Assembly: GCA_023412765.1 (NCBI GenBank)
Contig: JAEZBX010000062.1
Coordinates: 42,251-106,250, forward strand
Direction of reading: 5' to 3'
DNA from: Bacteroidota bacterium
Lineage (GTDB): Bacteria > Bacteroidota > Bacteroidia > Cytophagales > Cyclobacteriaceae
DNA length: 64,000 bases
Below the pieces are notes generated by a model. That model had not been told where the DNA came from. It saw nothing but the letters and a program-made list of their open reading frames with translations, and did no database searches. This document shows positions 8,928 through 18,608 of the stretch, piece by piece (within the stretch, counting starts at the first letter, position 1; each line of letters starts with the position of its first letter). The position numbers and the translations under genes are program-made.

Positions 8928-9389
8928 CTATTCCTTTTGATCGGTTAGATAATTAATCATAATGAACGTAAGTCCAAATCCGGAAAAAATTCCTTCTACC
9001 CATACCGCGAACGTTGCTATGTATGGGTTAAGATACATGCCCATCGGTTCTTTTTCGATAATGGCTTGCATGAGTGCAGTATCTATTTTGAGATAGAGAA
9101 ATAGGAATAGTACAAACGTTGAGGTGCCAATAAATGCTGAGGCAACACCTGTTGCTAATGCCCGAAAATAGTTCAACTCTCCATGATGAGTTCGCTTGTA
9201 TTGCTTAAGCGCATAGTAAATCCCTGCCGCCATTATGAAAAGATTTAATAATCTCAACTCGAGTACATGCAGAAATCCAAAGAGATAAGCAATGAAGAAG
9301 TAAAGTACTAATCCTCCGGCGATAAATGTTCCGTATATTTCAGGAATTCGACGGGCATTGTGAAATATTTTAGCAGCCATTGGTTTCAT
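8928..9389 (-). CDS. DUF4199-like four-helix membrane protein under a TPP riboswitch
   Basis: A 153-residue integral membrane protein with four predicted helices (about 19-40, 44-63, 75-100 and 121-147). The segment LNYFRALATGVASAFIG followed by a YLKID turn is typical of the DUF4199 family, which is widespread in Bacteroidota and has no known function; two clearer members lie at 41211 and 41741. The unusual feature is its leader: a canonical TPP riboswitch (9454-9548) and a strong terminator hairpin (9433-9450) precede the start codon on the same strand. Regulation by thiamine pyrophosphate suggests a role linked to thiamine, possibly uptake of thiamine or a precursor, but no transporter motif is visible. 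No other gene lies between the riboswitch and this start. Confidence 0.75.
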   Translation of the reverse strand: MKPMAAKIFHNARRIPEIYGTFIAGGLVLYFFIAYLFGFLHVLELRLLNLFIMAAGIYYALKQYKRTHHGELNYFRALATGVASAFIGTSTFVLFLFLYLKIDTALMQAIIEKEPMGMYLNPYIATFAVWVEGIFSGFGLTFIMINYLTDQKE

Positions 9390-9432
9390 AAGAACGAGTT
9401 TTAGTAGGATGCAATGACAATGAAAATAAGAA

Positions 9433-9450
9433 GGGCCGCTTTCGCGGCCC
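9433..9450 (-). terminator. GNRA-capped terminator between TPP riboswitch and DUF4199 gene
   Basis: On the minus strand GGGCCGC-GAAA-GCGGCCC forms a seven-pair GC hairpin with a GAAA tetraloop, followed by TTCTTATTTTC. It begins three bases after the riboswitch P1 helix and ends 43 bases before the start codon, the position expected for an expression platform. No obvious antiterminator partner for its GC-rich arms is seen upstream. The plus strand also has a T-run after the hairpin, so it could work in both directions. Confidence 0.8.
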
Positions 9451-9453
9451 CGA

Positions 9454-9548
9454 TTTTTTCATTCCCTGCGCCAGTATTATCCGGTTCAGGTTGTAGAGGT
9501 ATTAAATCTCAGCTATTTCAGTTGAAGTTTAGTACCCTCATGAAAAAA
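9454..9548 (-). ncRNA. TPP (thiamine pyrophosphate) riboswitch, THI element
   Basis: Read on the minus strand, all core parts of the THI box are present. P1 is TTTTTTCAT (9548-9540) pairing perfectly with ATGAAAAAA (9462-9454). The pyrimidine-sensing CTGAGA is at 9512-9507. The conserved block ACCTGAACCGG (9491-9481) and GGATAATACTGGCG (9482-9469) leads into CAGGG. This matches the TPP aptamer consensus (CTGAGA, ACC, then CCTGA-CCGGATAAT-GGCG) almost base for base. It precedes only the DUF4199 gene at 8928-9389. It binds TPP and is expected to repress; the details of switching are not resolved because the terminator stem does not overlap P1. Confidence 0.93.
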
Positions 9549-9668
9549 CCTACTTACATATGAGTAAAGATTGTGCCAAAGAAAAGATTCGTGAAATCGG
9601 TGAGAGAGGCAATTGAATAAAATCAAAATGAAACATATTCCCCAGCAGTGTGGAATTAATTTGACGAG

Positions 9669-10127
9669 TCACAGCGATAGGACAAACTCGTGGCGCGGAG
9701 GTTGAGCAAATGATTTTCGCCAATTTATAGCAAACACATGCTGGATAACGCGCTTAAATGTTGTGAAGTCATTTGGTTTTCTGATGTATAAATGAGCTCC
9801 CAGTTCGTATACCCGATTTATATTTCCCGGAAAAGAGGACGTTGAGAAGATAACTACCGGAAGACCCATCAGCGCGGGGTCCTCTTTTATTTTTTGAAGA
9901 CATTCGAGCCCATTCAATATTGGCATATTCAAATCCAGAAAAAGCAAATCCGGCAGCAAGGTCATGTTTCTCAGCACTTGTAACGTTTCTTCACCGTCTC
10001 TTGCAAAAGAAATATGAACGAGAGTAGGTAGCTCCTTGATTGCCTCTTGAAAAAGCAACTGATCATCTTCGTCGTCGTCGGCAAGCAGGACGTGGTGTGT
10101 ATCGAATCCCGATAAGTTCATATGCAA
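9669..10127 (-). CDS. Rcp1-type stand-alone receiver protein
   Basis: A 152-residue receiver domain with the acidic cluster ADDDEDD (16-22), phosphoacceptor D65 in LLFLDLNMP, the STSS motif and K in YIRKPND. The acidic 'DDDEDDQLL' start and extended length resemble Rcp1-type receivers that usually pair with phytochrome or PAS histidine kinases. No output domain follows. A second ATG two codons downstream (10121) is also possible; TACTTTTG lies just before the start and resembles a Bacteroidota -7 box, but it sits very close to the ATG. It is encoded separately from the kinases at 3972-7662; a link to them is possible but not shown. Confidence 0.88.
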   Translation of the reverse strand: MHMNLSGFDTHHVLLADDDEDDQLLFQEAIKELPTLVHISFARDGEETLQVLRNMTLLPDLLFLDLNMPILNGLECLQKIKEDPALMGLPVVIFSTSSFPGNINRVYELGAHLYIRKPNDFTTFKRVIQHVFAINWRKSFAQPPRHEFVLSL

Positions 10128-10166
10128 AAGTACAAAATTGAAAAATTCACTCTATGCCATTTCCTC

Positions 10167-12578
10167 TCAGAATGGATACCCGATGGCGATGTTAAAGATC
10201 AGGTTTGACTTTCGCCAAGTAGAACTGCCCAAATCTATGTTGTCTACTACCCATGGGTCATCCAACCGTGACGGAATTCGCAAAGGAAATGCAGTGTCGA
10301 ACCGCAAAACAAAAAAATTAAAATCAAATCTCAGACCAACCCCTGTTCCTACTGCCAATTCTTTAAGAAAAGTATCGGTGTGAAATCGTCCGCCTTTGCG
10401 AACTTCTTCCGGGGCTCCATCAGGGTCATCTGACCTCTGAAGAAGCCAAATATTACCGGCGTCTACGAAAACGGCGCCTTTAAGGAATTTAACTATGTCA
10501 AAACGATACTCAACATTTCCTTCCAACTTGATGTCACCACGCTGGTCGATGAATTGAGTGTTCACTGATTCATCTTCTCTCACATTGTAGGTACCTGGAC
10601 CAAGAGACCGGGCAGGAAATGCCCGTATACTATTTGAGCCGCCAATCGAAAACTGTTTGATGTACGGCATAACTTCCGCGTTTTTATAGGCGTATCCTGC
10701 TCCAATGATCAATCGTGTAGCCAGTTTGTTGTGAACGTCAAATTGCCAATAATACCTGAAGTCAATGTCGCCTTTTACATATTGCGCATATGGCTGATTG
10801 AATATCGTAAGAGGGAGCTCACTTGATTTATTAAATTGCCGTTGTATCGCGTAGAAGAGATTTCCGGCAACGTCCACATTCCCGTTGAAGTAAAAGTTAT
10901 GCGGTCTGAATTTTCTTTTTTCAAATTTTTCTAACGGGTCATCCTTCAACTGAGTGTTGAGAGTATAGGAATACCGTGTTCCGATGATAAACTGATTTTC
11001 AAACGAATTTGCCAGGACTGGATTAGCCCTTAATTGTGTTTCAAAATCTGGGGATCGTTTGTCAGTTTGTACATAGCTGATATCAATCGGATATAGCTCA
11101 TGGGTTTTAGCCTCTGTTTCCATCCAATTATATCCTGCACCTATATTGAATGAGTTCATCCTAAAATAGCCAACGCGATTTTGCAGGTTGACGCCAGCCT
11201 TGAAAACGGTCTTGGGTATGAATTTCCTGGAGGAATAATCTATACGTATTGGAGCGATGAACCGCGGAACTGTTAAAGATGATTCCAAACCAAGTTCAAA
11301 AGCGTTAAGCGCCTTACCTTCGGTTTGACCACCAACCTGCACTTCGTAAGCACTGTTCACTTTCAGCTGAAATAATTCGGCCCCACCCAAAAAATTTCGG
11401 TTGGTGAAGGTTACAGATATTCCCGGGCCGACAAAGTTATTGGACTTTGAAACCGCCTGGATCTCAGCTCGGATCGATTTCTTCTTTAACGCGGTTAAAA
11501 AAATGTTAGTATTAAGGAGTGCTGAATCGGGATGCACTTCAGAAAACTTAATGTTTACAAATTTGAATACGCCTAACCCCATTAAATGGTGTAATGTGAA
11601 TTCCTGATCTTCACGCCTAAAAATATTTCCCTTCTTTAGGTTTATTACTCTTGTGATTACGCTCGGACGAAAATTGCCCGTTGAGTCTACGTAGTTGTAT
11701 CCATCGACTTCCTGGCTATATGAAGACCTGACCGCAGAATCAATCGACAGGTTATAACTTGAATAGATGTTGACATCATTGATCTTGTAGATCCGTTTCG
11801 CCTTTGCAGGTATACCTGGCTCAAGCCTTAGAAGAACATTTACTTTTCTCTTCCCGGTAGTACTATCGGCTTCGAAAATGAGATAACGATCATCAAAATA
11901 ATAAAATCCTTCATTCTCCAACTCCTTCTCTATACGTGCTTGCTCCGCCTGGAGGCGCTCGAGATCAAATCTCTGGCGTTCCTTCAAAAGCGATGTCTCC
12001 CGAACTTTTCTTAAAATCGGCGCGTAAACGCTGTCCCTGGGAGTTGGATATCTGATCGTGTCTAATCGATACGGCCGCGGCAGTATGATATTGTAGTTGA
12101 CTATAGTTTCGTGCTTTTTTTCTTTGGTAGTAAAGCTGACTTCTGACTGAAAATATCCTTCGTTTTTCAACTGGCTGTTCAATGTCCTGGCAATTCTATC
12201 TGGTTTGGCTTCCGAAAAAAATACTGGCGGTTGTCCCAATTTATTTTTGATGAAACTCTTCAAACCCTTTTCTTTTTTAGGTGTTCCGGCGATGTAATAA
12301 AACCATACTGAGGGTCTCATTCCCAGAAACTTTTTGTTGGGTTTGGGTTGGATATATTCTTCAAGCTCGGTTTGTAGTATTTTTTTTCTGCCGACCCTTT
12401 TGCCCTGCGTATCGAAGTGAATTTCATGACCTCCGTAAAAAGATTCTCCTTCCTTTAGAAACTTTGTTGCAGTGCATCCATAAATGGTGCAAAGAAAAAA
12501 GCCAACTACTATTGCCCTTGTTGCATAGCACAAAGTCGAACGGCGCAATCCGGCAAATAATTTATTTATCTTTTTCAT
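10167..12578 (-). CDS. tamL: TamL-type lipid-anchored BamA/TamA family outer-membrane assembly protein
   Basis: An 803-residue Omp85-superfamily protein. The N-terminus is a lipoprotein signal with lipobox TIYGC, cysteine at residue 35, which is characteristic of the Bacteroidota TamA variant called TamL. POTRA-type repeats occupy roughly 45-400, and the C-terminal half is a D15/BamA-type barrel ending in the aromatic residue F (IFNIAIGYPF). A conserved barrel motif is seen in IGGSNSIRAFPARSLGPG. With TamB it is thought to insert outer-membrane proteins or move phospholipids to the outer membrane. Its start overlaps the end of tamB by 17 bases, so the pair is one operon. TamL has been reported as essential in some Bacteroidota (family knowledge). 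Confidence 0.9.
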   Translation of the reverse strand: MKKINKLFAGLRRSTLCYATRAIVVGFFLCTIYGCTATKFLKEGESFYGGHEIHFDTQGKRVGRKKILQTELEEYIQPKPNKKFLGMRPSVWFYYIAGTPKKEKGLKSFIKNKLGQPPVFFSEAKPDRIARTLNSQLKNEGYFQSEVSFTTKEKKHETIVNYNIILPRPYRLDTIRYPTPRDSVYAPILRKVRETSLLKERQRFDLERLQAEQARIEKELENEGFYYFDDRYLIFEADSTTGKRKVNVLLRLEPGIPAKAKRIYKINDVNIYSSYNLSIDSAVRSSYSQEVDGYNYVDSTGNFRPSVITRVINLKKGNIFRREDQEFTLHHLMGLGVFKFVNIKFSEVHPDSALLNTNIFLTALKKKSIRAEIQAVSKSNNFVGPGISVTFTNRNFLGGAELFQLKVNSAYEVQVGGQTEGKALNAFELGLESSLTVPRFIAPIRIDYSSRKFIPKTVFKAGVNLQNRVGYFRMNSFNIGAGYNWMETEAKTHELYPIDISYVQTDKRSPDFETQLRANPVLANSFENQFIIGTRYSYTLNTQLKDDPLEKFEKRKFRPHNFYFNGNVDVAGNLFYAIQRQFNKSSELPLTIFNQPYAQYVKGDIDFRYYWQFDVHNKLATRLIIGAGYAYKNAEVMPYIKQFSIGGSNSIRAFPARSLGPGTYNVREDESVNTQFIDQRGDIKLEGNVEYRFDIVKFLKGAVFVDAGNIWLLQRSDDPDGAPEEVRKGGRFHTDTFLKELAVGTGVGLRFDFNFFVLRFDTAFPLRIPSRLDDPWVVDNIDLGSSTWRKSNLIFNIAIGYPF

Positions 12579-15500
12579 TTGCCTTAAATAATTCGCGTAG
12601 CGTGTTATAATCTTTTATATAAATCAGCCCGACCCCGGTTTCGATCAATTCCCCGCTGATCATATCAAAATTGCTTTGTCTGAATCCGGTTATCCTAAAA
12701 CGCCCATCTTCAGTAAGTTTATATTCGAGAGCCAGGTCTCCGATGTAATCGCTCGCAGAGTTCTGTCTTGATGCATTGCCTTCGACTTCCAAATTTCCCG
12801 ATACCTTTACGACCAGCCTATCGTCAAGGAGGCTCTTCGATAAACCCAGTTGCAGCTGCGTCTGGCCTTCGCCATTGCCTGATGAGTAGTCTTCATAGGA
12901 CTTCACGTCAAAGGAAAGTTCGACACCTTCTACGTTTTGTGATAGTCTGTTCAATTGTTCCGACAACAGCTTGCTCACGCTTCGGCGGGCCACTCCTTCA
13001 GCATCTGAGCCGGCTTCACTTTCAAGGGGATTATCTGATATGAATCGCTTCAACACCAGGAGAGCGAAAACCTGTTTATTAAGGTCGGACTCACGCGTAT
13101 TGATATCGCGTATCTTTGCGTACACGACTCCTCCCAAAGCGTTTCGATTACTCTCTGGCATATCAAGTTGAAAACTTATCTCTGGAGTAAGCATTTCCTC
13201 CCTAATCTGGAGATATACAACGAATGGAAGACGCTGCTTGTAAGTATTTGGTAGCTCACCTTCCTGGGTCCCAACAAATAGGTCCATCGGCGATGTCTCA
13301 ACTTCATAGATGGCTCGGATATTCATATCTGCATCGATAGGGCTACCCGACCAAATTATCGTACTTCCTTTCTCGATAAGGAATTTGCGTTTTACAAATT
13401 TGTAGAACGACAAATCGTAGCTGCCCTCACTGATTTCATATCGACCGGAAAGAACCATATCCCCAGTTGGATCGATATCGAGTGTTAGTGTAGAGTTTCC
13501 TTTTACCGAAAGTTTGTCGCCGGTTGCCGGATCGATTACAATGTTGAAAGTTTCCTTGTCGCTAAGCTCAATATTAGCAGATAGGTCTATTCCTCTGAAT
13601 GTTGATTTAATAGTATCAGCAGGTTTGATCGATGCAAGGAATGGATCGTTTTTCGCGTCTCGGTCGACCCATCTGACAATACCCTCCTGTTCGAGCACAC
13701 CTTTCTCGGAATCCGGAATGACATAGGTAAATTCACTGTCATCTGATAGATTGATGTTCATATCGATCACTGGCTGGTTGATATCTCCTGTAATTTTTGC
13801 ATTGGTCGACAGCTTTACTTTTCCGTAAAAAAGTTCGTTGTCTTTTTCCGTTGAGTTAAGAATTTGAAAATTATTCGCGTTGAGATTAAGCTTTAACTTG
13901 AAATCCTGGAACTCGTTTGAAGTAATTTCCCCAGAAATTCTAGCTACATTTTTTTGTCGGTCCGTGATTGTAAAATCCGGTAAAAGGATCTTGTCATTTT
14001 GTACTGTAATAATCTCATCCTCTAACACAAACTCAGTATTTACTGCGGATGGTGTAAACGACGCCTGAATAAATTTTAACTCGCCATCGATATCAGGCTT
14101 TTGAGGATTTCCTTGAATATTGACCCTTCCCTGAAGTTGACCCTTTACATTTTTTAGTTGCCCGATCGTTAATGGTTCAATGCTCGCAAGGTCAAATTTC
14201 TGGATTTCAGTAAGGAAACTAATTTCCGGTGAAGTAGCATCAGCGGTGTAATAGCCCGCGGCTTTTAACTCGGTCTGGTCGCTTTCTAATCGAAGATCAA
14301 TATTTAGTGGTCCGTTCGCGGTTTGCCCCAACGCCAGTGCAAGGTCCCCCCAGGTCTGATCCAGGATCTTGAGTCTTTCTACCGTTAACCTCGTGTTGAA
14401 AGCTCCCGATTTTGAAGACATCAGATTTACATTTCCATTTGCCAGCCCATCGAAAGGCGTAACTCCCTCCACAAGGTTTGAAATGTTCTGTAAGTTTAAA
14501 TCTTTAAACAGAATGGAAACTATTGAATCAGCATCATTGCTCGTCTCAAGTCCAATCATCTCATTTATATTAGTGATCGAGAAATTGTTGGCTCTTAAAC
14601 CGGCGGAAGTAAATTGGATTGAATTGTCGCCTGGAACTGTCCAGGGTGCGTAGTTCATCACTACCTCATCTTGCAGGAATTTAAATTGAAATACATCTTC
14701 AAGACTATAAAAAACTCCGCCGAGAACGTACTTGTCCTTTTGGAGCGAATCGAGTATAACCAATTTGGTGCGGATAGAGTCATTCGCGAGATGACCGCGC
14801 AATTGCAGAGCTTCGAGTCCGAGTGAGTCTTTTGCAATTTTTCTAACGGATAGCAAATAGTCTAACCGTTGCTTGTCGGATGTCAGATTAAAGGTGATCG
14901 AATCTGTTCCGATGCCCGAGTACCTAATATTAGACAATCCGATGCGGAGGTCCATTTTTTCTGCCTGGCTATCAAATTGACCAGTGATTTCACCAGGTGT
15001 AAATGGATCAAGTTCGGGAATTAAGATTTCAGTAATGAGGTCAGTGTCTTTTATCGTCAGGTCAAATTCGAAATCCTGCGGGCCAACCGGCTTATCGAAG
15101 GCGGTATCCTGAAGTGAAAAATATTGATTGAAATGTCTTTTAATTACCTCGGGTAAGCTGTATAAATTGATCGTACCTGCGAAGTTTCCATCTATGATGT
15201 CGGACCGAAGCTTGATTTCACTTTTACCCTTTTGGTCAATTGATGCAAACAGAAGCGAATCAACAGCGTACATATCCTCACCGTTGAAGATTGCAAATTT
15301 TCGTATCCCAAGATCTCCATTGATAAGCTTGAAGTCTGAGGTTGCAAGATCTACCTCCAACTTGCCTCGGGCTTTGAGCGGCCTTTGCGAAAAATTAAGG
15401 GCCTGGAAATCGGCATTCTTCAGATCCAATTCAAGTTGATATTTTGGAATGTCTTCGTTGTAGTCCAAATCACCCTCCAGCGTGAGGTCAAGATTCTTAT

Positions 15501-17535
15501 CCGCAATCTCAGCTGACCCGGAAAAAAAGTATTTCTTCAACGATCCATCCATGCGAAAATCCTGGTAATGGTACCCTTGGTATGTGAAACTCTTTATATC
15601 CAGATCGACTATAGTATTTAAATCCTCCATTGACAGACCAGAGCCATTTACTTTTAAGGAAAGGGTGAGCGGACCATACATCTCCTCGTTCTTCAGCAAC
15701 TTGCCAGTTTGTAGCTGGGTAACATTCAACGATCCATTGTATCGGCTGCTTCCGGTGCGCTCATTTCGGTCTAAGTCTGCCACCAAATCAATTTGTCCTA
15801 TGCTCGTTCTTACAATTGTGTTTACTGAGGGGGATTGTACCGTTCCATTGATCTTACCGGATAGGCTAATCCAGTCAGGTAATTCTATTGACGATGGTAT
15901 CAACGTATCGGGTAGTATAGTGTTAATGTCCGACTTCGTTGTGTAAAATTTATTTAAATCAATGCTCATCGCAGGAGATTGATTGTTCACCAGGCGTACA
16001 ATACCGCTACCATTCAAAACAGTTTCACGCAATGTACTTACTTGTAAATGTTTGATGCCTAGTTCGCGTAAGGCGCCCTGAATCTCCGTATCGATGGAGA
16101 TTGTCATGTCGCCAGGAAGGTTGATGGGAAGACTATCCAACATAGGCGCGGCGAAAAGTTGAACATCTCTCAATCCAATAATGGACTCGTTGAAGTTCAG
16201 GTCAACCACTGCGTCCTGATATGTTTCAGAAATATTTTTTAACGACGGATATTTTGCTTTTGCATTGAGATCAATTTTGCTGTTGGAGGATTTGAGATGG
16301 AGATCGCGAACTTCGGCAACAGAGTCGTTAAGTAAGAGGCCGACCGAGAACGACTCGATTGCTACACCGCTTTTGTCTTTAAAGGAAAAATTCTCCAGTT
16401 CTGCCTGCGCGGTGTTGCCCGCCCATTGGAGATCGCTTGCTTTAGTTGATAAGTTGGTGATCCAGATGTGATTACTATCAAATTGACTCCTCAGGAAGGG
16501 TTTGTCGAAATCATGGTATTGTATGCTATTGTTGTCGAGATCTAGTGCTGCCAATTTTATATGCCAAGTGTCACCTGACGAGTCGGTGTTTGATGTGTCG
16601 GCAACACTTTGAGGTTTTTGAAAACCTGCCATCTGATGGAATGTTAGAAACGTATTTTGAAGGCTGATTGTGCTAAGATCGATCGAACGATTTTTCAGGT
16701 CCATATTGTCTCCTTCCACGATAAGGGTCCCGAGATCCAAAGAAAGAACCTGGCCGGTACCCTGGTGGTTGTATAATGCCTTTATATTGTTTACCTCGAT
16801 CTTATTTAAGCCAATGTCAAGCGCTATTTCCTGGCTGGCAGAGTCGGGAACAATAACAACAGTGTCTGGCTCAACCTTGCTTTGTACTATGTTGGCGTTG
16901 ACGTTGTCTAGCCTTATTTCATCAACCTTATAAATTGATTTCTCAAGATCCAGTTCCTCCATGGCCAGATCCAGGGCGCCGACTCGCAGACTGACGTCAT
17001 TACCCATCAACTGGTCTGAAAACAACAGGCGTATGTTTTCCAGCACCACATTTCCCACTGAAAATTTCCAGGCCGCTTTTGTAGTGTCGGGAGCTGCTGA
17101 AGAATCACCCGCAAAGGCCTTAACGATATAATCAAAATTAAATGAGCTGTCGCGCTTGGAACGGGAAACAGACGCTTGAAAATCTGATAGCTCAATATCG
17201 TTGAGCTGAATAGTTTGTTTTGTTAACTTCCAAAGATCGGTATTGATTGCTAGTTCACCGGCGTACAATAGAGTATCGCGTTTCTGGTCCTCAAGGTAAA
17301 GCCCGGTTAAAACGATCTTTTTCGGAATAGAAAGGCTTATCCTTTCAAGGTTCACATCAGTTCCAATCTTATCCTCCACAAAGTTGATCGCACTTTGAGT
17401 CAGTTTATTCTGAACATAGGGAATTTGTATGGCGAGGGATAGAATAATCAAAAGCCCAAAGACGGAGATAACGGCCCACCCGATCACTTTCAGAATGATA
17501 ATCAGGTATCTTTTGGGCTTTCCTTGGAAATTCAT
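12562..17535 (-). CDS. tamB: TamB: translocation and assembly module protein
   Basis: A 1657-residue protein with one N-terminal transmembrane helix (about 10-32) and a very long periplasmic region of repeated beta-type segments with the 'L..N....DL..L.L' rhythm of AsmA/TamB bridge proteins. The C-terminal 450 residues are the TamB (DUF490) domain, with features such as LSGRYEISEGSYDLSFY and the strand-rich end TGVGLIYIKDYN. The protein is thought to form a hydrophobic groove that spans the periplasm and works with its Omp85 partner, encoded immediately downstream with a 17-base overlap. The length is typical for Bacteroidota TamB. The start ATG at 17535 places the transmembrane helix correctly. 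Confidence 0.93.
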   Translation of the reverse strand: MNFQGKPKRYLIIILKVIGWAVISVFGLLIILSLAIQIPYVQNKLTQSAINFVEDKIGTDVNLERISLSIPKKIVLTGLYLEDQKRDTLLYAGELAINTDLWKLTKQTIQLNDIELSDFQASVSRSKRDSSFNFDYIVKAFAGDSSAAPDTTKAAWKFSVGNVVLENIRLLFSDQLMGNDVSLRVGALDLAMEELDLEKSIYKVDEIRLDNVNANIVQSKVEPDTVVIVPDSASQEIALDIGLNKIEVNNIKALYNHQGTGQVLSLDLGTLIVEGDNMDLKNRSIDLSTISLQNTFLTFHQMAGFQKPQSVADTSNTDSSGDTWHIKLAALDLDNNSIQYHDFDKPFLRSQFDSNHIWITNLSTKASDLQWAGNTAQAELENFSFKDKSGVAIESFSVGLLLNDSVAEVRDLHLKSSNSKIDLNAKAKYPSLKNISETYQDAVVDLNFNESIIGLRDVQLFAAPMLDSLPINLPGDMTISIDTEIQGALRELGIKHLQVSTLRETVLNGSGIVRLVNNQSPAMSIDLNKFYTTKSDINTILPDTLIPSSIELPDWISLSGKINGTVQSPSVNTIVRTSIGQIDLVADLDRNERTGSSRYNGSLNVTQLQTGKLLKNEEMYGPLTLSLKVNGSGLSMEDLNTIVDLDIKSFTYQGYHYQDFRMDGSLKKYFFSGSAEIADKNLDLTLEGDLDYNEDIPKYQLELDLKNADFQALNFSQRPLKARGKLEVDLATSDFKLINGDLGIRKFAIFNGEDMYAVDSLLFASIDQKGKSEIKLRSDIIDGNFAGTINLYSLPEVIKRHFNQYFSLQDTAFDKPVGPQDFEFDLTIKDTDLITEILIPELDPFTPGEITGQFDSQAEKMDLRIGLSNIRYSGIGTDSITFNLTSDKQRLDYLLSVRKIAKDSLGLEALQLRGHLANDSIRTKLVILDSLQKDKYVLGGVFYSLEDVFQFKFLQDEVVMNYAPWTVPGDNSIQFTSAGLRANNFSITNINEMIGLETSNDADSIVSILFKDLNLQNISNLVEGVTPFDGLANGNVNLMSSKSGAFNTRLTVERLKILDQTWGDLALALGQTANGPLNIDLRLESDQTELKAAGYYTADATSPEISFLTEIQKFDLASIEPLTIGQLKNVKGQLQGRVNIQGNPQKPDIDGELKFIQASFTPSAVNTEFVLEDEIITVQNDKILLPDFTITDRQKNVARISGEITSNEFQDFKLKLNLNANNFQILNSTEKDNELFYGKVKLSTNAKITGDINQPVIDMNINLSDDSEFTYVIPDSEKGVLEQEGIVRWVDRDAKNDPFLASIKPADTIKSTFRGIDLSANIELSDKETFNIVIDPATGDKLSVKGNSTLTLDIDPTGDMVLSGRYEISEGSYDLSFYKFVKRKFLIEKGSTIIWSGSPIDADMNIRAIYEVETSPMDLFVGTQEGELPNTYKQRLPFVVYLQIREEMLTPEISFQLDMPESNRNALGGVVYAKIRDINTRESDLNKQVFALLVLKRFISDNPLESEAGSDAEGVARRSVSKLLSEQLNRLSQNVEGVELSFDVKSYEDYSSGNGEGQTQLQLGLSKSLLDDRLVVKVSGNLEVEGNASRQNSASDYIGDLALEYKLTEDGRFRITGFRQSNFDMISGELIETGVGLIYIKDYNTLRELFKANEKDK

Positions 17536-17616
17536 CTTGCAATTTAAAAGGTCCTATCTTAATAAGGACGTCAAGTTTTTTGATGTTTTGATATTTTCGG
17601 TAATACGTTTTTTTTT

Positions 17617-17653
17617 AAATAAAAAATCCCGGCCCTATTTCAAAACCGGGATT
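17617..17653 (-). terminator. Rho-independent terminator after the DUF1328 gene
   Basis: On the minus strand AATCCCGG and CCGGGATT form an 8-base stem (17646-17653 with 17625-17632) followed by TTTTTTATTT. It lies 18 bases after the DUF1328 stop codon and separates that gene from tamB. Confidence 0.8.
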
Positions 17654-17671
17654 CATTTTTATCCTTTATCG

Positions 17672-17839
17672 TCACCTCTTAAAGATGCTAGCGCCAAATA
17701 CTAGTGATAGTACAAAAAGTACTAAAAAGATAAAGAATAAAACTTTGGCAATTGAAGCAGCGCCTTCGGCTATGCCTCCGAAACCGAAGATAGCGGCAAC
17801 TATTGCAATGATTAGAAAGGTGACAGTCCAGCGTAACAT
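17672..17839 (-). CDS. DUF1328 family small membrane protein
   Basis: A 55-residue protein starting MLRWTVTFLIIAIVAAIFGF and containing GGIAEGAASIAKVLF, then a second hydrophobic helix and a short basic end FKR. This is the standard DUF1328 (YtjA-like) layout: two transmembrane helices joined by a Gly/Ala-rich A-GIA-GAA turn. Members are often induced by stress; the molecular role is unknown. It lies 55 bases after the DUF2267 gene on the same strand with no visible promoter of its own, so the two are probably cotranscribed, and a strong terminator follows. Confidence 0.88.
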   Translation of the reverse strand: MLRWTVTFLIIAIVAAIFGFGGIAEGAASIAKVLFFIFLVLFVLSLVFGASIFKR

Positions 17840-17894
17840 AGGCTTTAAGTTTAATGGTTAGAATTATTGTTAGTAAAATTAATTAATGAGAATA

Positions 17895-18335
17895 CTATGC
17901 AGCATCCCCAATTGCGACCTGTTTAAGTTCCTGTTTCAATGAATAGTGAAGAATATCAAGACCCATTAGCCGGAAAAATTTGTCCAGTTTTCGCAGCACG
18001 ATAATTACTGCATTCAGGGTTTCGATTTCGGATGCAAATAGCGGTTGCCGTCCTTGCTCATATACGCCTTCGACAATTTCATCCAGATGGTTTATTGTAG
18101 TATTTTTTTCATCGTATTTCCAATTGCTTATAAAAAGTAATTGGAACAGTGACGGCATTTTTTGAATTACGTTATTGATTTGCTCGTGTGATAAATTCCT
18201 TCTTAACTGTGCGATGACAGCGCGCACAAGAAATACGATTTTCCGAGTTGATGTAAACCCAAGTTCATTTTTAATTTCTCCAAAAAACCTCACTGCGAGT
18301 TCTTCCATGGATAAGTAGTTTGTCGTGGATGTCAT
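17895..18335 (-). CDS. DUF2267 domain protein
   Basis: A 146-residue protein. The segment VFLVRAVIAQLRRNLSHEQ followed by QKMPSLFQLLFISNW is the hallmark of DUF2267, a helical repeat found once or twice in small stress-associated proteins; a second, less clear repeat spans about 80-140. It is predicted to be cytoplasmic. The biochemical role is unknown. It starts a minus-strand unit with the DUF1328 gene and is divergent from the YtxH/CsbD operon. TGGTATGAGATTCATA lies about 32 bases upstream of the start codon and resembles the sigma-54-like elements before other stress genes here. Confidence 0.82.
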   Translation of the reverse strand: MTSTTNYLSMEELAVRFFGEIKNELGFTSTRKIVFLVRAVIAQLRRNLSHEQINNVIQKMPSLFQLLFISNWKYDEKNTTINHLDEIVEGVYEQGRQPLFASEIETLNAVIIVLRKLDKFFRLMGLDILHYSLKQELKQVAIGDAA

Positions 18336-18366
18336 ATAAAAGTTTGGTTTAGTCTTTCCCTCGTAT

Positions 18367-18382
18367 TATGAATCTCATACCA
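18367..18382 (-). promoter_or_regulatory. Sigma-54-like element before the DUF2267 gene
   Basis: Reading leftward TGGTATGAGATTCATA has a good -24-like half and a poor -12-like half. It ends about 32 bases before the start codon at 18335, in the same relative position as related elements before other stress genes. Confidence 0.3.
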
Positions 18383-18608
18383 GACTAAAAACTTGATTTT
18401 CGGTTTAAAAAGCGTGGGTGCCTTACTTTTATTGTGGAGGATTGTCCACGACCTTCTATCAGATTCTCCACAAATTGCCCTCAATCGATTTTCGCTGGAA
18501 ATGATTTTGTGATCGTGACTTGTAGCTATACTGGCCAGGGATGGGGAGATTGTTGCACGTGGGAGCAATCCAACTTTTGAAAAAAGGCCATTTGATTTTT
18601 CTGGAAGA

